A stretch of DNA of 64,000 nucleotides. It comes from Xanthobacter flavus (lineage in GTDB: Bacteria > Pseudomonadota > Alphaproteobacteria > Rhizobiales > Xanthobacteraceae). Where the stretch lies: the NCBI RefSeq assembly GCF_017875275.1, contig NZ_JAGGML010000001.1:2172501-2236500 (forward strand), given 5' to 3'. Position 1 is the stretch's first letter. Each line of letters opens with the position of its first letter. This document shows, one piece after another, positions 46,235 through 58,098 of this stretch. The notes under the pieces are model-generated. The model searched no databases, had not been told where the DNA came from, and saw nothing but the letters and a program-made list of their open reading frames with translations. The position numbers and the translations under genes were made by a program.

Positions 46235-47665
46235 TCACCCGCGGGCCGCGGACGCGGCCTTCAGCGCATCGGCCAAGGGCAGCACCTTGCCGCCGCCCTT
46301 GGCCGCCGCCGCTTCCGCATCGGCCTTCAGCATGAAGGGCTGGATCTCGGTCTTCCCGTCCTTGGTGGAGACCGCATAGAAGGCATCCGTCGCGAACAGC
46401 TTGATACCGCGAGAGGAGTCGAACAGATAGGTCATGTTGACCTTCTTGCCGGCGGCATTCAGCTCCGCGAGGGCGCCCAGGGTGCAGGCAGCGCTGGAAT
46501 AAGGCTTGATGCCCTCGCCTTCCACCCAGATCTCGCCGGCCTTGCGGGGTTCGGAAATCTTGGTCTTGCAGAAGGTGTCGTCGCCGGAGATCTCGTAATT
46601 GGCAAGGCTCTTCAGCTGCGCCTCGTAATCGAGCCCCAACTCCTTGTAGGCTTGGCGGGCGTAGCTGTCGTTGACCCAGGCCTTGACGTCGAATTCCTTC
46701 ATGCGGCCGAGCTTCTGCAACACGCTCGCGTCCTGCGCGGCGTCATCGACCAGCTGGGGCTTGATGGTGGGGTCCATGGTCATGATGCCGCCCGGGCCGA
46801 GGAAGATGTAGACGACTTCCTTGTCGATGCCGGTCCACTTGGCGATCTTCTCGGCGGCTTCCTTCGGGTTCTTGCGGACCCAGTCATTGGCCTCGATGAC
46901 CGCCTTGATATAGGCGACCACGACTTCCGGATACTTCTCGGCGAAGTCGGTGCGCACCACCACGCCGTGCCAGGTGGGGGCATTCGTCTCGACGCCATCG
47001 AAAATCTTGCGGGCGAAGCCGCGGAACGGCAGCAGCTCGGCGAAGGGCACGAAATCGGCGTGGGCGTCGATCTTCTTTTCCTGGAGGTTGGTGGAGCCCA
47101 CCTCCGGCGACTGGCTGACCAGCTTGAAGTAGTCGGCCGGCCAGTTCTTGTCCTGCATGGCCTTGAGGATCATGCCGTGGGCGGCGGAGCCGAACGGCAC
47201 GCTGAGCACCTTGCCCTTCAGATCGCTCAGTTCGAAAAAGGGCGAGTCCTTGTGCACCACCACGCCATTGCCGGAGCCGTAGATGTTGTAGGCGGCCACC
47301 GCGATGAGCTGGGACTTGGACTGCGGATTGGACTGGAAGGTGTAGCCGTTCACCACCAGCGGATAATCACCCATGCCGCCAAACTGGAGCTTGTCGGCCA
47401 TCATGCCATTTGTGACGGGCGGGCCGGAGGTGAAGTTCTGCCACTCGATGTTGTAGGTGGCGCCGGCGTACTTGCCGTCCTTCGGCAGGTACTTGTCCAG
47501 AAGCTTCAGCTCCTTGATGACGACGCCGGTGGTCACCGTGTTGGTCGTCGTATCCTGCGTGCCGATGCCGAAGGTGATGGTCTCCGCCGCCGCCGGGAGA
47601 ACGGCGCACGATGTGGCGAGGGCAACGGCAATGCTGCGAAGAATGCTGGGTCGAAACGGGTTCAT
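46235..47665 (-). CDS. ABC transporter substrate-binding protein, long form
   Basis: This is a 476-residue periplasmic protein of the SsuA/TauA/NrtA superfamily with a signal peptide cut near LPAAAETI. The binding core is recognisable from GIGTQDTTTNTVTTG to GPGGIMTMDPTIKPQLVDDA. It is more than 100 residues longer than usual, through a C-terminal domain (about residues 360-476) that carries two cysteines, FCKTKI and AACTLGAL. The ATG follows GAGGTGGAT. The ligand could be nitrate, a sulfonate or another small anion. Its promoter region separates it from a Crp/Fnr gene that may control it. Confidence 0.85.
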   Translation of the reverse strand: MNPFRPSILRSIAVALATSCAVLPAAAETITFGIGTQDTTTNTVTTGVVIKELKLLDKYLPKDGKYAGATYNIEWQNFTSGPPVTNGMMADKLQFGGMGDYPLVVNGYTFQSNPQSKSQLIAVAAYNIYGSGNGVVVHKDSPFFELSDLKGKVLSVPFGSAAHGMILKAMQDKNWPADYFKLVSQSPEVGSTNLQEKKIDAHADFVPFAELLPFRGFARKIFDGVETNAPTWHGVVVRTDFAEKYPEVVVAYIKAVIEANDWVRKNPKEAAEKIAKWTGIDKEVVYIFLGPGGIMTMDPTIKPQLVDDAAQDASVLQKLGRMKEFDVKAWVNDSYARQAYKELGLDYEAQLKSLANYEISGDDTFCKTKISEPRKAGEIWVEGEGIKPYSSAACTLGALAELNAAGKKVNMTYLFDSSRGIKLFATDAFYAVSTKDGKTEIQPFMLKADAEAAAAKGGGKVLPLADALKAASAARG

Positions 47666-47832
47666 CAGATCCACCTCTCGGGGCTAAGACGGCTCTCGAC
47701 GGTGATCTTCGGGTGTCAGGTTCGATCCGTTCAAAGGAAGATGCGGCCGAGGTGTCGATTAGTTGCCTCCTTTGCGGACCCGCCTCCTTTTTCATCATCG
47801 TGCGCATTGCTGCGCGCAAACAGCTATCGGAC

Positions 47833-48609
47833 TTACCGGTCGCCCCGCATGACGTGGAGGGCCTCGAGGTCGTAGACCACGATCTTGGCCTTCTCCGCCC
47901 TGAGAACCCCCTGCTCCTGCAAACGCTTGAGGCTGATGGTGACCCATTGACGGGTGGCCCCGACCATGTGGGCGAGGTCCGCGTGGGTGAAGGCCGAGCC
48001 GATGGCGATGGCACCGTCCTCCTTCACGCCATAGGTGTCGGCGAGGTGGATGAGCAGATGAGCGAGCCGCTCGGTGACGGACCGCGTGCCCAGCATCTGG
48101 GCAAGGGCCGAGTAGCATTTGCCCTTGAAGGTGAGCCCTTCGATGAGGCCGATGGCGAAAGCCGGCACCTGGGCAATCAGCCGGCGCAGGGTTTTGCCCG
48201 AGAGATGGACCACCACGCTGTTGGTCGCCGCGACGCCGGACCATACGTGCTGCCCCTGCCCGAACAGCTCCGGCCCGCCGACGAAATTACCCGCGCTCCA
48301 GTAGGCCAGCGTGATCTCCCGGCCCGAAGGCGCGATGTAGAAAACACGTATGCGGCCACTCTCGATGAGGAAGATGCCATCGTGCGGCGTGCCTTGGGAG
48401 AACAGCATCTTGCCGCGATAGACGACGCGCTTCTGGCCCTCGCGCAGCACCTCCTCGCGCTCCTTGGCGGTGAGTCGCTGGAAGAGGAGGGGCGGGCCGT
48501 TTGTGAGGGCGGCGTTCTCGGTGAGCAGCAGCGCCTGCGCGGGGTTGGACCCAGCCAGAAGCGGGGACGCGGGGGGCGCGGATTGGGCGTGCAGGGGGGC
48601 GGGCTGCAT
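47833..48609 (-). CDS. Crp/Fnr-family transcriptional regulator
   Basis: This is a 258-residue regulator. A cyclic-nucleotide-binding-like sensor domain (GIFLIESGRIRVFYIAPSGREITLAYWSAG, about residues 77-107) is followed by a winged HTH (FTHADLAHMVGATRQWVTISLKRLQEQGVL). The FNR iron-sulfur cysteines are absent from the N-terminus, which is Pro/Ala-rich, so it is not a classical FNR. The ATG at 48609 follows GGGAGAAA. An AT-rich stretch upstream (48650-48710) may hold its promoter. It lies directly before the ABC importer genes on the same strand and is a likely regulator of them (inference). Confidence 0.87.
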   Translation of the reverse strand: MQPAPLHAQSAPPASPLLAGSNPAQALLLTENAALTNGPPLLFQRLTAKEREEVLREGQKRVVYRGKMLFSQGTPHDGIFLIESGRIRVFYIAPSGREITLAYWSAGNFVGGPELFGQGQHVWSGVAATNSVVVHLSGKTLRRLIAQVPAFAIGLIEGLTFKGKCYSALAQMLGTRSVTERLAHLLIHLADTYGVKEDGAIAIGSAFTHADLAHMVGATRQWVTISLKRLQEQGVLRAEKAKIVVYDLEALHVMRGDR

Positions 48610-48675
48610 GCAGGTTTCTCCCGTTTGGACGACTTCCAAGCCGCAAGAAGCATACCAGCCATAATAATATAATGT

Positions 48676-49296
48676 CTATCGTTTTAGTTTATTATCGAAG
48701 ATCGCCAGCGCTTCGGACCCCAGCACGCCCCCGGTGATCTCCACCTTCAGGAACGGCGCCGCATCGGCCATCCTCCGCGCAACGTCGAGGGCAGGGAGCC
48801 CGATCTGCGATTGGCGGCCGTATTTCGCCGCAACCTCCTCCAGCGATGCGCCGAAGACCACGCGAGAAAGGCCGCACCACAGAATCGCGCCCATGCACAT
48901 GGGGCACGGCTCGGCCGTGGCGTAGATCGTCGCCCCCTTCAATTCTTCGGCGGGCCGCGCGGCGAGGAAGCGGCGAATGGCGACCATCTCGGCATGGGCG
49001 GTGGGGTCGTTCAGCTGCCGGCCGAGATTGGGGCCACGGGACAGAATTGTCCCGCCCCGTGCGATCACCGCCCCGAAAGGGAAGTCCGACTGAGCGGCCA
49101 GGGCGATGGCCTCGCGCATCAGGTCCTCGTCCCCGGGCCTTGGCGGCCCGACCATCGCGTCGGCGCGGGTTGGGGATGGGAAGAGCGCCAGGACGCTGCC
49201 GGCCCCGGCGGCAAGTCCGGCGACAACGCTCCGTCGGCTCGGGGCACCTGCGGACGGCTCGGGCCGCCTCTTCGTCGTCGCGTCAGCAGCGGTCAT
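48676..49296 (-). CDS. Nucleoside/nucleobase deaminase with Tat signal
   Basis: This is a 206-residue member of the cytidine/deoxycytidylate deaminase superfamily. The zinc site is HAE (in PTAHAEMVAIR) and PCPMCM, both intact, and it most resembles guanine/tRNA-adenosine-type deaminases. The unusual part is the N-terminus: APSRRSVVAGLAAGAG, a twin-arginine-like motif and hydrophobic stretch, ending near PTRADA. This predicts export, whereas most deaminases are cytoplasmic. The ATG at 49296 follows GGGGGATG. The substrate is unknown. Confidence 0.82.
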   Translation of the reverse strand: MTAADATTKRRPEPSAGAPSRRSVVAGLAAGAGSVLALFPSPTRADAMVGPPRPGDEDLMREAIALAAQSDFPFGAVIARGGTILSRGPNLGRQLNDPTAHAEMVAIRRFLAARPAEELKGATIYATAEPCPMCMGAILWCGLSRVVFGASLEEVAAKYGRQSQIGLPALDVARRMADAAPFLKVEITGGVLGSEALAIFDNKLKR

Positions 49297-49375
49297 GGCA
49301 TCCCCCGCAGCGCGTAGCTGACCACGCCGCATTGATTGGAACAACAGCCCGCGCCACAGGTCACCCCAAAAGAAA

Positions 49376-49400
49376 AGGCCCGGGCTTGCAGCCCGGGCCT
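49376..49400 (-). terminator. atp operon intrinsic terminator
   Basis: AGGCCCGGGC (49376-49385) pairs with GCCCGGGCCT (49391-49400), a 10-bp stem with a TTGCA loop. On the minus strand it is followed by TTTTCTTTT. It lies about 25 bases after the atpC stop. Confidence 0.88.
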
Positions 49401-49425
49401 CCCTTCATTTGTCTCGCCGAACGGC

Positions 49426-49848
49426 TCAGTGCGTCGTGGCGCCGCTTCGGTCGCGCTCCAGCGCCTCGTAGACCTGCTGCAGGTCGGCGAGATGGCGGGC
49501 CGCACGCTGCTTGGCGTCGTCGCCGGTGGCGTCGTTCGCGTCCTCGCGGGCGTCCTGGATCTGCTGGGCGAGGGCACCGAGATCAAGCTCCTCGACCGGT
49601 TTCGCCTCTTCGGCGAGGATGGTGAGTCCAGCCGGGTTCACCTCGGCGAAGCCGCCGCGGACGAAATAGCGCTTGGCGCCGCCGTCGGCCTTGATGGTGA
49701 GGATGCCGGGCTTGAGCATGCCGATGAAGGGCGCATGGCCGGCCAGAACGCCGAACTCGCCTTCCGCGCCCGGCACGATCACCTCGGTCACGGCGCCGGA
49801 AAAGACGAGGCGCTCGGGGGAGACCAGCTCAAAAGGTAAGGTCGCCAT
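49426..49848 (-). CDS. atpC: ATP synthase F1 epsilon subunit
   Basis: This is a 140-residue subunit of the rotary ATP synthase stalk. The beta-sandwich domain has FELVSPERLVFSGAVTEVIVPGAEGEFGVLAGHAP and the family YFVRGGFAEV. A helical C-terminal part follows, ending RSGATTH. It is the last gene of the operon and is separated from atpD by a small membrane protein gene. Confidence 0.95.
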   Translation of the reverse strand: MATLPFELVSPERLVFSGAVTEVIVPGAEGEFGVLAGHAPFIGMLKPGILTIKADGGAKRYFVRGGFAEVNPAGLTILAEEAKPVEELDLGALAQQIQDAREDANDATGDDAKQRAARHLADLQQVYEALERDRSGATTH

Positions 49849-49979
49849 CTGTTCAATCTCCGGGTCGTCCCCGCCGGGGATCCCGCGGGAGCCTGCCGGC
49901 CGCCCTCGGGAGGATCAGGCCGGCGGAACGGCTCCGCCATGGGTAGGAGCCGGACGGCTCCGTGAAATCTCGTGTCCGG

Positions 49980-50213
49980 TCAGCGGCGGCGGTCGGCGAC
50001 GAAGCCGACGCCCAGGCCGATGATCGCGCCCACCACGGCCGCGAGCAGGATGTGGCGGGTCTGCTCGGAAGTGAGGCCGCCGCGCGGCCCCTCCCCCTGT
50101 ACGCGGATATCGATTCCCGGGAGGCGCAACTCCGCCACCTGGGGCCGGGTGAGCCAGCCGGTGATGCCACCGGCCAGCAGCCCGAGCACGAGGCAGACGA
50201 TCTTGATGTTCAT
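49980..50213 (-). CDS. Small two-helix membrane protein encoded in the atp operon
   Basis: This is a 77-residue protein with two hydrophobic helices, residues about 4-20 (KIVCLVLGLLAGGITGWLT) and 56-73 (ILLAAVVGAIIGLGVGFVA), joined by a soluble loop and ending in ADRRR. It starts 27 bases after the atpD stop and ends 131 bases before atpC, all on one strand, so it is probably co-transcribed. It is unlike AtpI, AtpE or AtpB. I do not recognise a family. Confidence 0.7.
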   Translation of the reverse strand: MNIKIVCLVLGLLAGGITGWLTRPQVAELRLPGIDIRVQGEGPRGGLTSEQTRHILLAAVVGAIIGLGVGFVADRRR

Positions 50214-50240
50214 CGCGATCGCTCCGCCGCGTGTTTGGGA

Positions 50241-51710
<1,470 letters not shown>

Positions 51711-52586
51711 TCAGAGCGCTTCGGCGCCGGAGATGATTTCGATGAGTTCCTTCGTGATCATGGCCTGACGCGTCCGGTTGTAGATCAGCGTCTGCTTCTT
51801 GATCATGTCGCCCGCGTTCCGCGTCGCGTTGTCCATGGCGCTCATCTGCGAGCCATAGAACGACGCCTGGTTTTCCAGGAGGGCGCGGAAGATCTGCACC
51901 GCGATGTTGCGGGGCAGGAGGTCGGAGAGGATGTCCTCCTCGGCCGGCTCGTATTCATAGTCCGGACCGGCCGCGCCCGCGTCCCGCGCCTCGAAGGTGG
52001 CGGGGATGATCTGCTGGGCGGTCGGAACCTGCGAGATCACGCTCTTGAACTGGGCGTAGAAGAGCGTGCACACGTCGAACGCACCCTGGTCGAGCAGGGC
52101 GAGGATCTTCGACGCGATGGCGTCGGCATCCTTGAAGCTCAGCGTGCGGACGGAGCGCAGGTCCACCAGCTCGATGATGCGGTCGGGATAGACCCGGCGC
52201 AGCTGGTCGTAGCCCTTGCGGCCGATGCAGAAGAACTTGACGTCCTTGCCTTCTCCGATCAGCTGCTGCGCCCGCTCGCGGGCGAGGCGGACGATGGAGG
52301 TGTTGAAGGCGCCGCACAGGCCGCGCTCGCCGGTCGCCACCAGAAGCAGCTGCTTCTGGGTGGAGCCGGTGCCGGCGATGAGGACGGGCGCCTGCCCGCC
52401 GCCGATGATGCCGGCGGCAAGATTGCCCAGCACCGTCTCCATGCGCTCGGCATAGGGACGGGCCGCTTCCGCCGCCATCTGGGCGCGACGCAGCTTCGCC
52501 GCGGCGACCATCTGCATCGCCTTGGTGATCTTCTGCGTCGCCTTCACCGAGGCGATGCGGTTTCTTAGGTCTTTCAGGCTCGCCAT
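51711..52586 (-). CDS. atpG: ATP synthase F1 gamma subunit
   Basis: This is a 291-residue central stalk subunit. The N-terminal helix [36 protein letters not shown] and the C-terminal [39 protein letters not shown] give the long coiled coil typical of gamma. It is placed between atpA and atpD as expected. Confidence 0.98.
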   Translation of the reverse strand: MASLKDLRNRIASVKATQKITKAMQMVAAAKLRRAQMAAEAARPYAERMETVLGNLAAGIIGGGQAPVLIAGTGSTQKQLLLVATGERGLCGAFNTSIVRLARERAQQLIGEGKDVKFFCIGRKGYDQLRRVYPDRIIELVDLRSVRTLSFKDADAIASKILALLDQGAFDVCTLFYAQFKSVISQVPTAQQIIPATFEARDAGAAGPDYEYEPAEEDILSDLLPRNIAVQIFRALLENQASFYGSQMSAMDNATRNAGDMIKKQTLIYNRTRQAMITKELIEIISGAEAL

Positions 52587-52622
52587 CGTGCCCGTCCGTC
52601 AGGTTCGAGGAACAGGCGCCGT

Positions 52623-54709
<2,087 letters not shown>

Positions 54710-54945
54710 CCCGCACCTCTCTCGGACTTCCAGGGCCGGTCACGCACCTTGCGTCACCTCTCCCCAAGCCCTTGATCTGTTGGGAATAAAATTATGCGAC
54801 CTCGCGAGGGGGCTGAACCCGTCCCTCGAAATCCCGGAGTGCCTAACACAGGCGGATCAAGGCGGCAACATGACGGGAGGATGGCGCATAGGCCGCATTG
54901 CCGCACCGCGTCAGGCTTGACCGTAACGCAACCCGCGTCAGGGCC

Positions 54946-55671
54946 TCAGCTTTGGCCGAGAAACTGCCTGAGCTCCGCCGTCTGAGGATTCGCAAATACA
55001 TCTTCAGGCGGGCCGATCTCGTGCACGCGGCCCTGGTGCATGAACACCACCCGGTCGCACACTTCCCGCGCGAAGCGCATCTCGTGCGTGACCATGAGCA
55101 GGGTCATGCCCTCCTCGGCCAGCTTCTTCACCACGGCCAGCACCTCGTTCACCAGCTCGGGATCGAGGGCGGAGGTGATCTCGTCGCACAGCAAGGCGAG
55201 CGGCTTCATGGCGAGCGCCCGCGCGATGGCGACGCGCTGCTGCTGGCCGCCCGAGAGTTCATCGGGGTAGGCATCGAACTTGTGGGCAAGGCCCACCTGC
55301 TCGAGGCGCACCCGTGCCTCGGCCTCGGCCTCCTTCTGCGACACCTTCTTCACCACCATGGGCGAGAGCATCACGTTGCGCCCCGCGGTGAGGTGGGGGA
55401 ACAGGTTGAAGCCCTGGAAGATCATTCCGACCTTCAGCCGGAGCGCGCGCAGGTGCACCTCGTCCGGCAGGAGCTGGGCGCCGGCGACGGTGATGGCGCC
55501 GTCATTGATGGTCTCCAGCCCGTTCACGCAGCGCAGAAGGGTCGATTTGCCCGAACCCGACTTGCCGATGATGGCGATGACCTCCCCGGCCGCCACGTCG
55601 AGGTTGATGCCCTTCAGCACCTCGTTCTGGCCGAAGCTTTTGCGGACCTCAGTGATGGTGATGAGCGACAT
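54946..55671 (-). CDS. Amino acid ABC transporter ATP-binding protein (GlnQ type)
   Basis: This is a 241-residue polar amino acid importer ATPase. Walker A is GKSGSGKST, Q-loop FQGFNLFPHLT, signature LSGGQQQRVAIARALA, Walker B ALLCDEITSALDPE and switch LMVTHEMRFAREV. The Cys-Asp in CDEITSALD replaces the more common FDEPTSALD, which is seen in this subgroup. It overlaps the end of the second permease gene by 23 bases. Confidence 0.93.
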   Translation of the reverse strand: MSLITITEVRKSFGQNEVLKGINLDVAAGEVIAIIGKSGSGKSTLLRCVNGLETINDGAITVAGAQLLPDEVHLRALRLKVGMIFQGFNLFPHLTAGRNVMLSPMVVKKVSQKEAEAEARVRLEQVGLAHKFDAYPDELSGGQQQRVAIARALAMKPLALLCDEITSALDPELVNEVLAVVKKLAEEGMTLLMVTHEMRFAREVCDRVVFMHQGRVHEIGPPEDVFANPQTAELRQFLGQS

Positions 55672-56308
55672 TCAGCTTCCTTTCGAGAAGCTGGCTGCTC
55701 TTCGACAGAGGCCAGCACAGCACGAAATAGATGAGGGCGGCGAAGCCGTAGACGGTGAACGGCTCGAACGTGGCGTTGGTGATGATGGTGGCGGCCTTGG
55801 ACAGCTCCACGAAGCCGATGATGGAGGTCAGCGCCGTGCCCTTCACCACCTGCACGGAAAAGCCCACCGTGGGCGGCACGGCGATGCGCAGCGCCTGGGG
55901 CAGCACCACGTAGCGCAGTTGCTCGAAGAAGCTCATGGCCAGCGAGGAGGAGGCCTCCCACTGACCCTTCGGAACGGCTTCCACGCAGCCGCGCCAGATC
56001 TCCGCGAGGAAGGCGGAGGTCCACAGCGTCAGCGAGACGAACGCCGCCGCCCAGGGCGAGACGTCGAGGCCCATGAGCGGCAGGCCGAAGAAGATGAGGA
56101 ACAGCTGCATCAGCAGCGGCGTGCCCTGAAACAGCTCGATGTACAGATTGGCCGCCCGTTGCAGCCACACCTTCCGGGCGATGCGGCAGTAGAGCACCAC
56201 GAGGCCCAGCACGCCGCCGCCGACGAAGGCGAGGATGGAGAGCAGCACCGTCCAGCGCGCGGCGAGGAGGAGGTTGGAGACGATGTCCCAGGTCGTGAAT
56301 TGGGTCAT
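55649..56308 (-). CDS. Amino acid ABC transporter permease (second)
   Basis: This is a 219-residue HisM/GlnP-type permease with five or six helices. The family motif YIELFQGTPLLMQLFLIFFGLPLMG and the EAA loop MSFFEQLRYVVLPQALR are present. The protein ends with a natural run of four histidines (VAHHHH). It overlaps both neighbouring genes by a few bases, a coupled arrangement. Confidence 0.92.
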   Translation of the reverse strand: MTQFTTWDIVSNLLLAARWTVLLSILAFVGGGVLGLVVLYCRIARKVWLQRAANLYIELFQGTPLLMQLFLIFFGLPLMGLDVSPWAAAFVSLTLWTSAFLAEIWRGCVEAVPKGQWEASSSLAMSFFEQLRYVVLPQALRIAVPPTVGFSVQVVKGTALTSIIGFVELSKAATIITNATFEPFTVYGFAALIYFVLCWPLSKSSQLLERKLNVAHHHH

Positions 56309-56979
56309 GTCGCCTTCCTCCGGCGGGGAAAGAGAACCAGCCCGAGCCCCCGCATCACCTGGCGCAGCAGCACCGCCAGCAGGAGATAGAGGAGGGTCGC
56401 GACGATGTAGGCCTCGAAGGCCCGGAAGGTGCGTGACTGGATGAAGTTGGCGGCGAAGGTCAGCTCCTCCACCGAGATCTGCGAGCACACCGCCGAGCCG
56501 AACATCACGATGACCATCTGCGAGCTGAGCGCCGGCCAGATCTTCTGAAGGGCCGGCACCAGCACCACATGACGGAACGTCTGGATGGGGCTCATGGCGA
56601 GGCTCGCGCCAGCCTCGAACTGGCCCCGCGGCGTCGCCTCGATGCCGGCGCGGATGATTTCGCAGGCATAGGCGCCGAGATTGATGACCATGGCGAGGAT
56701 GGCCGCCTGCATCTCGGTGAGCCCCACGCCGACCGCCGGCAGGCCGAAGAAGATGAAGAACAGCTGGATCAGGAACGGCGTGTTGCGGATCAGCTCCACA
56801 TAGGCCGAGACGATCGGCCGGAGCCAGCGCGGCCCCAGCGCCTTCGCCCAGGCGCAGGCGATGCCGAGCCCGACGCCGAGCGTGCCGCCGACCACGATCA
56901 GCTCCACGGTGATGGCGACCCCCTTCGCCAGCACCGGCCCATAGTCGGCCAGGGATGAGAAATCGAAACTGTAGGCCAT
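56305..56979 (-). CDS. Amino acid ABC transporter permease (first)
   Basis: This is a 224-residue permease of the HisQ/GlnP group. YVELIRNTPFLIQLFFIFFGLPAVG and the EAA loop MSPIQTFRHVVLVPALQ match the second permease, so they form a heterodimer. It follows the binding-protein gene after 73 bases and overlaps the next permease by four bases (ATGA). Confidence 0.92.
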   Translation of the reverse strand: MAYSFDFSSLADYGPVLAKGVAITVELIVVGGTLGVGLGIACAWAKALGPRWLRPIVSAYVELIRNTPFLIQLFFIFFGLPAVGVGLTEMQAAILAMVINLGAYACEIIRAGIEATPRGQFEAGASLAMSPIQTFRHVVLVPALQKIWPALSSQMVIVMFGSAVCSQISVEELTFAANFIQSRTFRAFEAYIVATLLYLLLAVLLRQVMRGLGLVLFPRRRKAT

Positions 56980-57052
56980 GTCCGGCTGGTCCCCCGATGG
57001 CGCCGCGCCCGTGGATCGCCCCCCGCCCGGTCACGAGCGGGGAGCGATGTCC

Positions 57053-57862
57053 TCAGAGGTCCTTCGGCAGCGGGGCGCCGAGCCACTTCTCGGAGATCTT
57101 CTCCAGCGCGCCGTCCGCCTTGGCGGCGGTGAGGATGGCGTTGACCTTCTCCAGCAGCTTCGGCTCGTCCTTGTTCAGGCCGACGAAGCAGGGCGAGTTC
57201 TTGATGAGCACCTTCACGGTGGGCTTCTTCGGTGGATTGCGGGCAAGGATGGCGGCAGCCACCACATTGCCGGTCGCCACCACCTTCACCTGGCCCGAAA
57301 GGAAGGCCGAGATGGTGGAATTGTTGTCCTCGTAGCGCTTGATGTCGGCGGTGGGCGGGGCGACCTTGGTCAGTTCCAGGTCTTCCACCGAGCCGCGGGT
57401 GACGCCCACCGTCATGCCGGCGATGTCCTCCACCTTCTCCACCTTCACGTCGGCCGGGCCGAAGATGCCGTTGAAGAAGGGGGCGTAGGCCACCGAGAAG
57501 TCGATCACCTTCTCGCGGTCGGGGTTCTTGCCGAGGCTGGAGATGACGAGATCGACCTTCTTGGTCTGCAGGTAGGGGATGCGGTTGGCGCTCGTCACCG
57601 GCACCAGCTCCGCCTTCACGCCCAGGCCCTTGGCGATGAGGTTGGCCACGTCGATGTCATAGCCCAGGGGCTTGAGGTCGGTGCCCACCGAGCCGAACGG
57701 GGGAAAGTCCTGCGGGACGGCGATCTTGATGACCCCGGCCTTGAGGATGTCATCGAGCGCTTCCGCCTGGGCGGGGGCGGCGGCAAGGCCGAGGGTCAGC
57801 GCGCCGCCGAGAGCGGCTGCGGCCAGGGTCCGGGAGAGGAAAGATCTGCGGGTGGCCTGCAT
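57053..57862 (-). CDS. Amino acid ABC transporter substrate-binding protein
   Basis: This is a 269-residue family-3 solute-binding protein. The N-terminus has TRRSFLSRTLAAAALGG, a twin-arginine-like motif followed by a hydrophobic stretch ending APAQAE, so it could use Tat or Sec. The binding core is GVIKIAVPQDFPPFGSVG to DVVISSLGKNPDREKVIDFSVAYAPF-like sequence. It is the first gene of the amino acid importer. Specificity (glutamine, histidine or another polar amino acid) cannot be read. Confidence 0.9.
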   Translation of the reverse strand: MQATRRSFLSRTLAAAALGGALTLGLAAAPAQAEALDDILKAGVIKIAVPQDFPPFGSVGTDLKPLGYDIDVANLIAKGLGVKAELVPVTSANRIPYLQTKKVDLVISSLGKNPDREKVIDFSVAYAPFFNGIFGPADVKVEKVEDIAGMTVGVTRGSVEDLELTKVAPPTADIKRYEDNNSTISAFLSGQVKVVATGNVVAAAILARNPPKKPTVKVLIKNSPCFVGLNKDEPKLLEKVNAILTAAKADGALEKISEKWLGAPLPKDL

Positions 57863-58012
57863 GGCGGGACCGAAACTCCTTGGGCGGCGCGTTAAGCGCC
57901 ATCAGCCCAACGGAGCAAGGGATATGCCAGCGTGCCCCAAATACCGCCGCGCACAGGCGCGGGCGGACCAACCCTTGCGGGCAAGGCCTTCCAGGCCGAA
58001 CCCAACAACGCA

Positions 58013-58093
58013 AAATGCCCCGCCCGAGCATTCGGACGGGGCACTTGCCTAAAGTCTAAGCAGATGCCGAACGGTGCGCCGTTCGGCATCTGC
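58013..58093 (-). terminator. Two tandem terminator hairpins after ctpA
   Basis: The first hairpin after the ctpA stop is a perfect 15-bp stem, GCAGATGCCGAACGG (58060-58074) with its complement at 58079-58093. The second pairs TGCCCCG (58016-58022) with CGGGGCA (58037-58043) plus inner pairs, and is followed by TTTTG on the minus strand. They end the EnvC-like/CtpA transcript before the amino acid importer. Confidence 0.8.
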
Positions 58094-58098
58094 TCGGG

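Noticed and set aside
47716-47735. A GGTTCGATCC motif resembling a tRNA T-arm
   Set aside because: The flanking bases do not form the T-stem or an acceptor stem, so there is no tRNA here.
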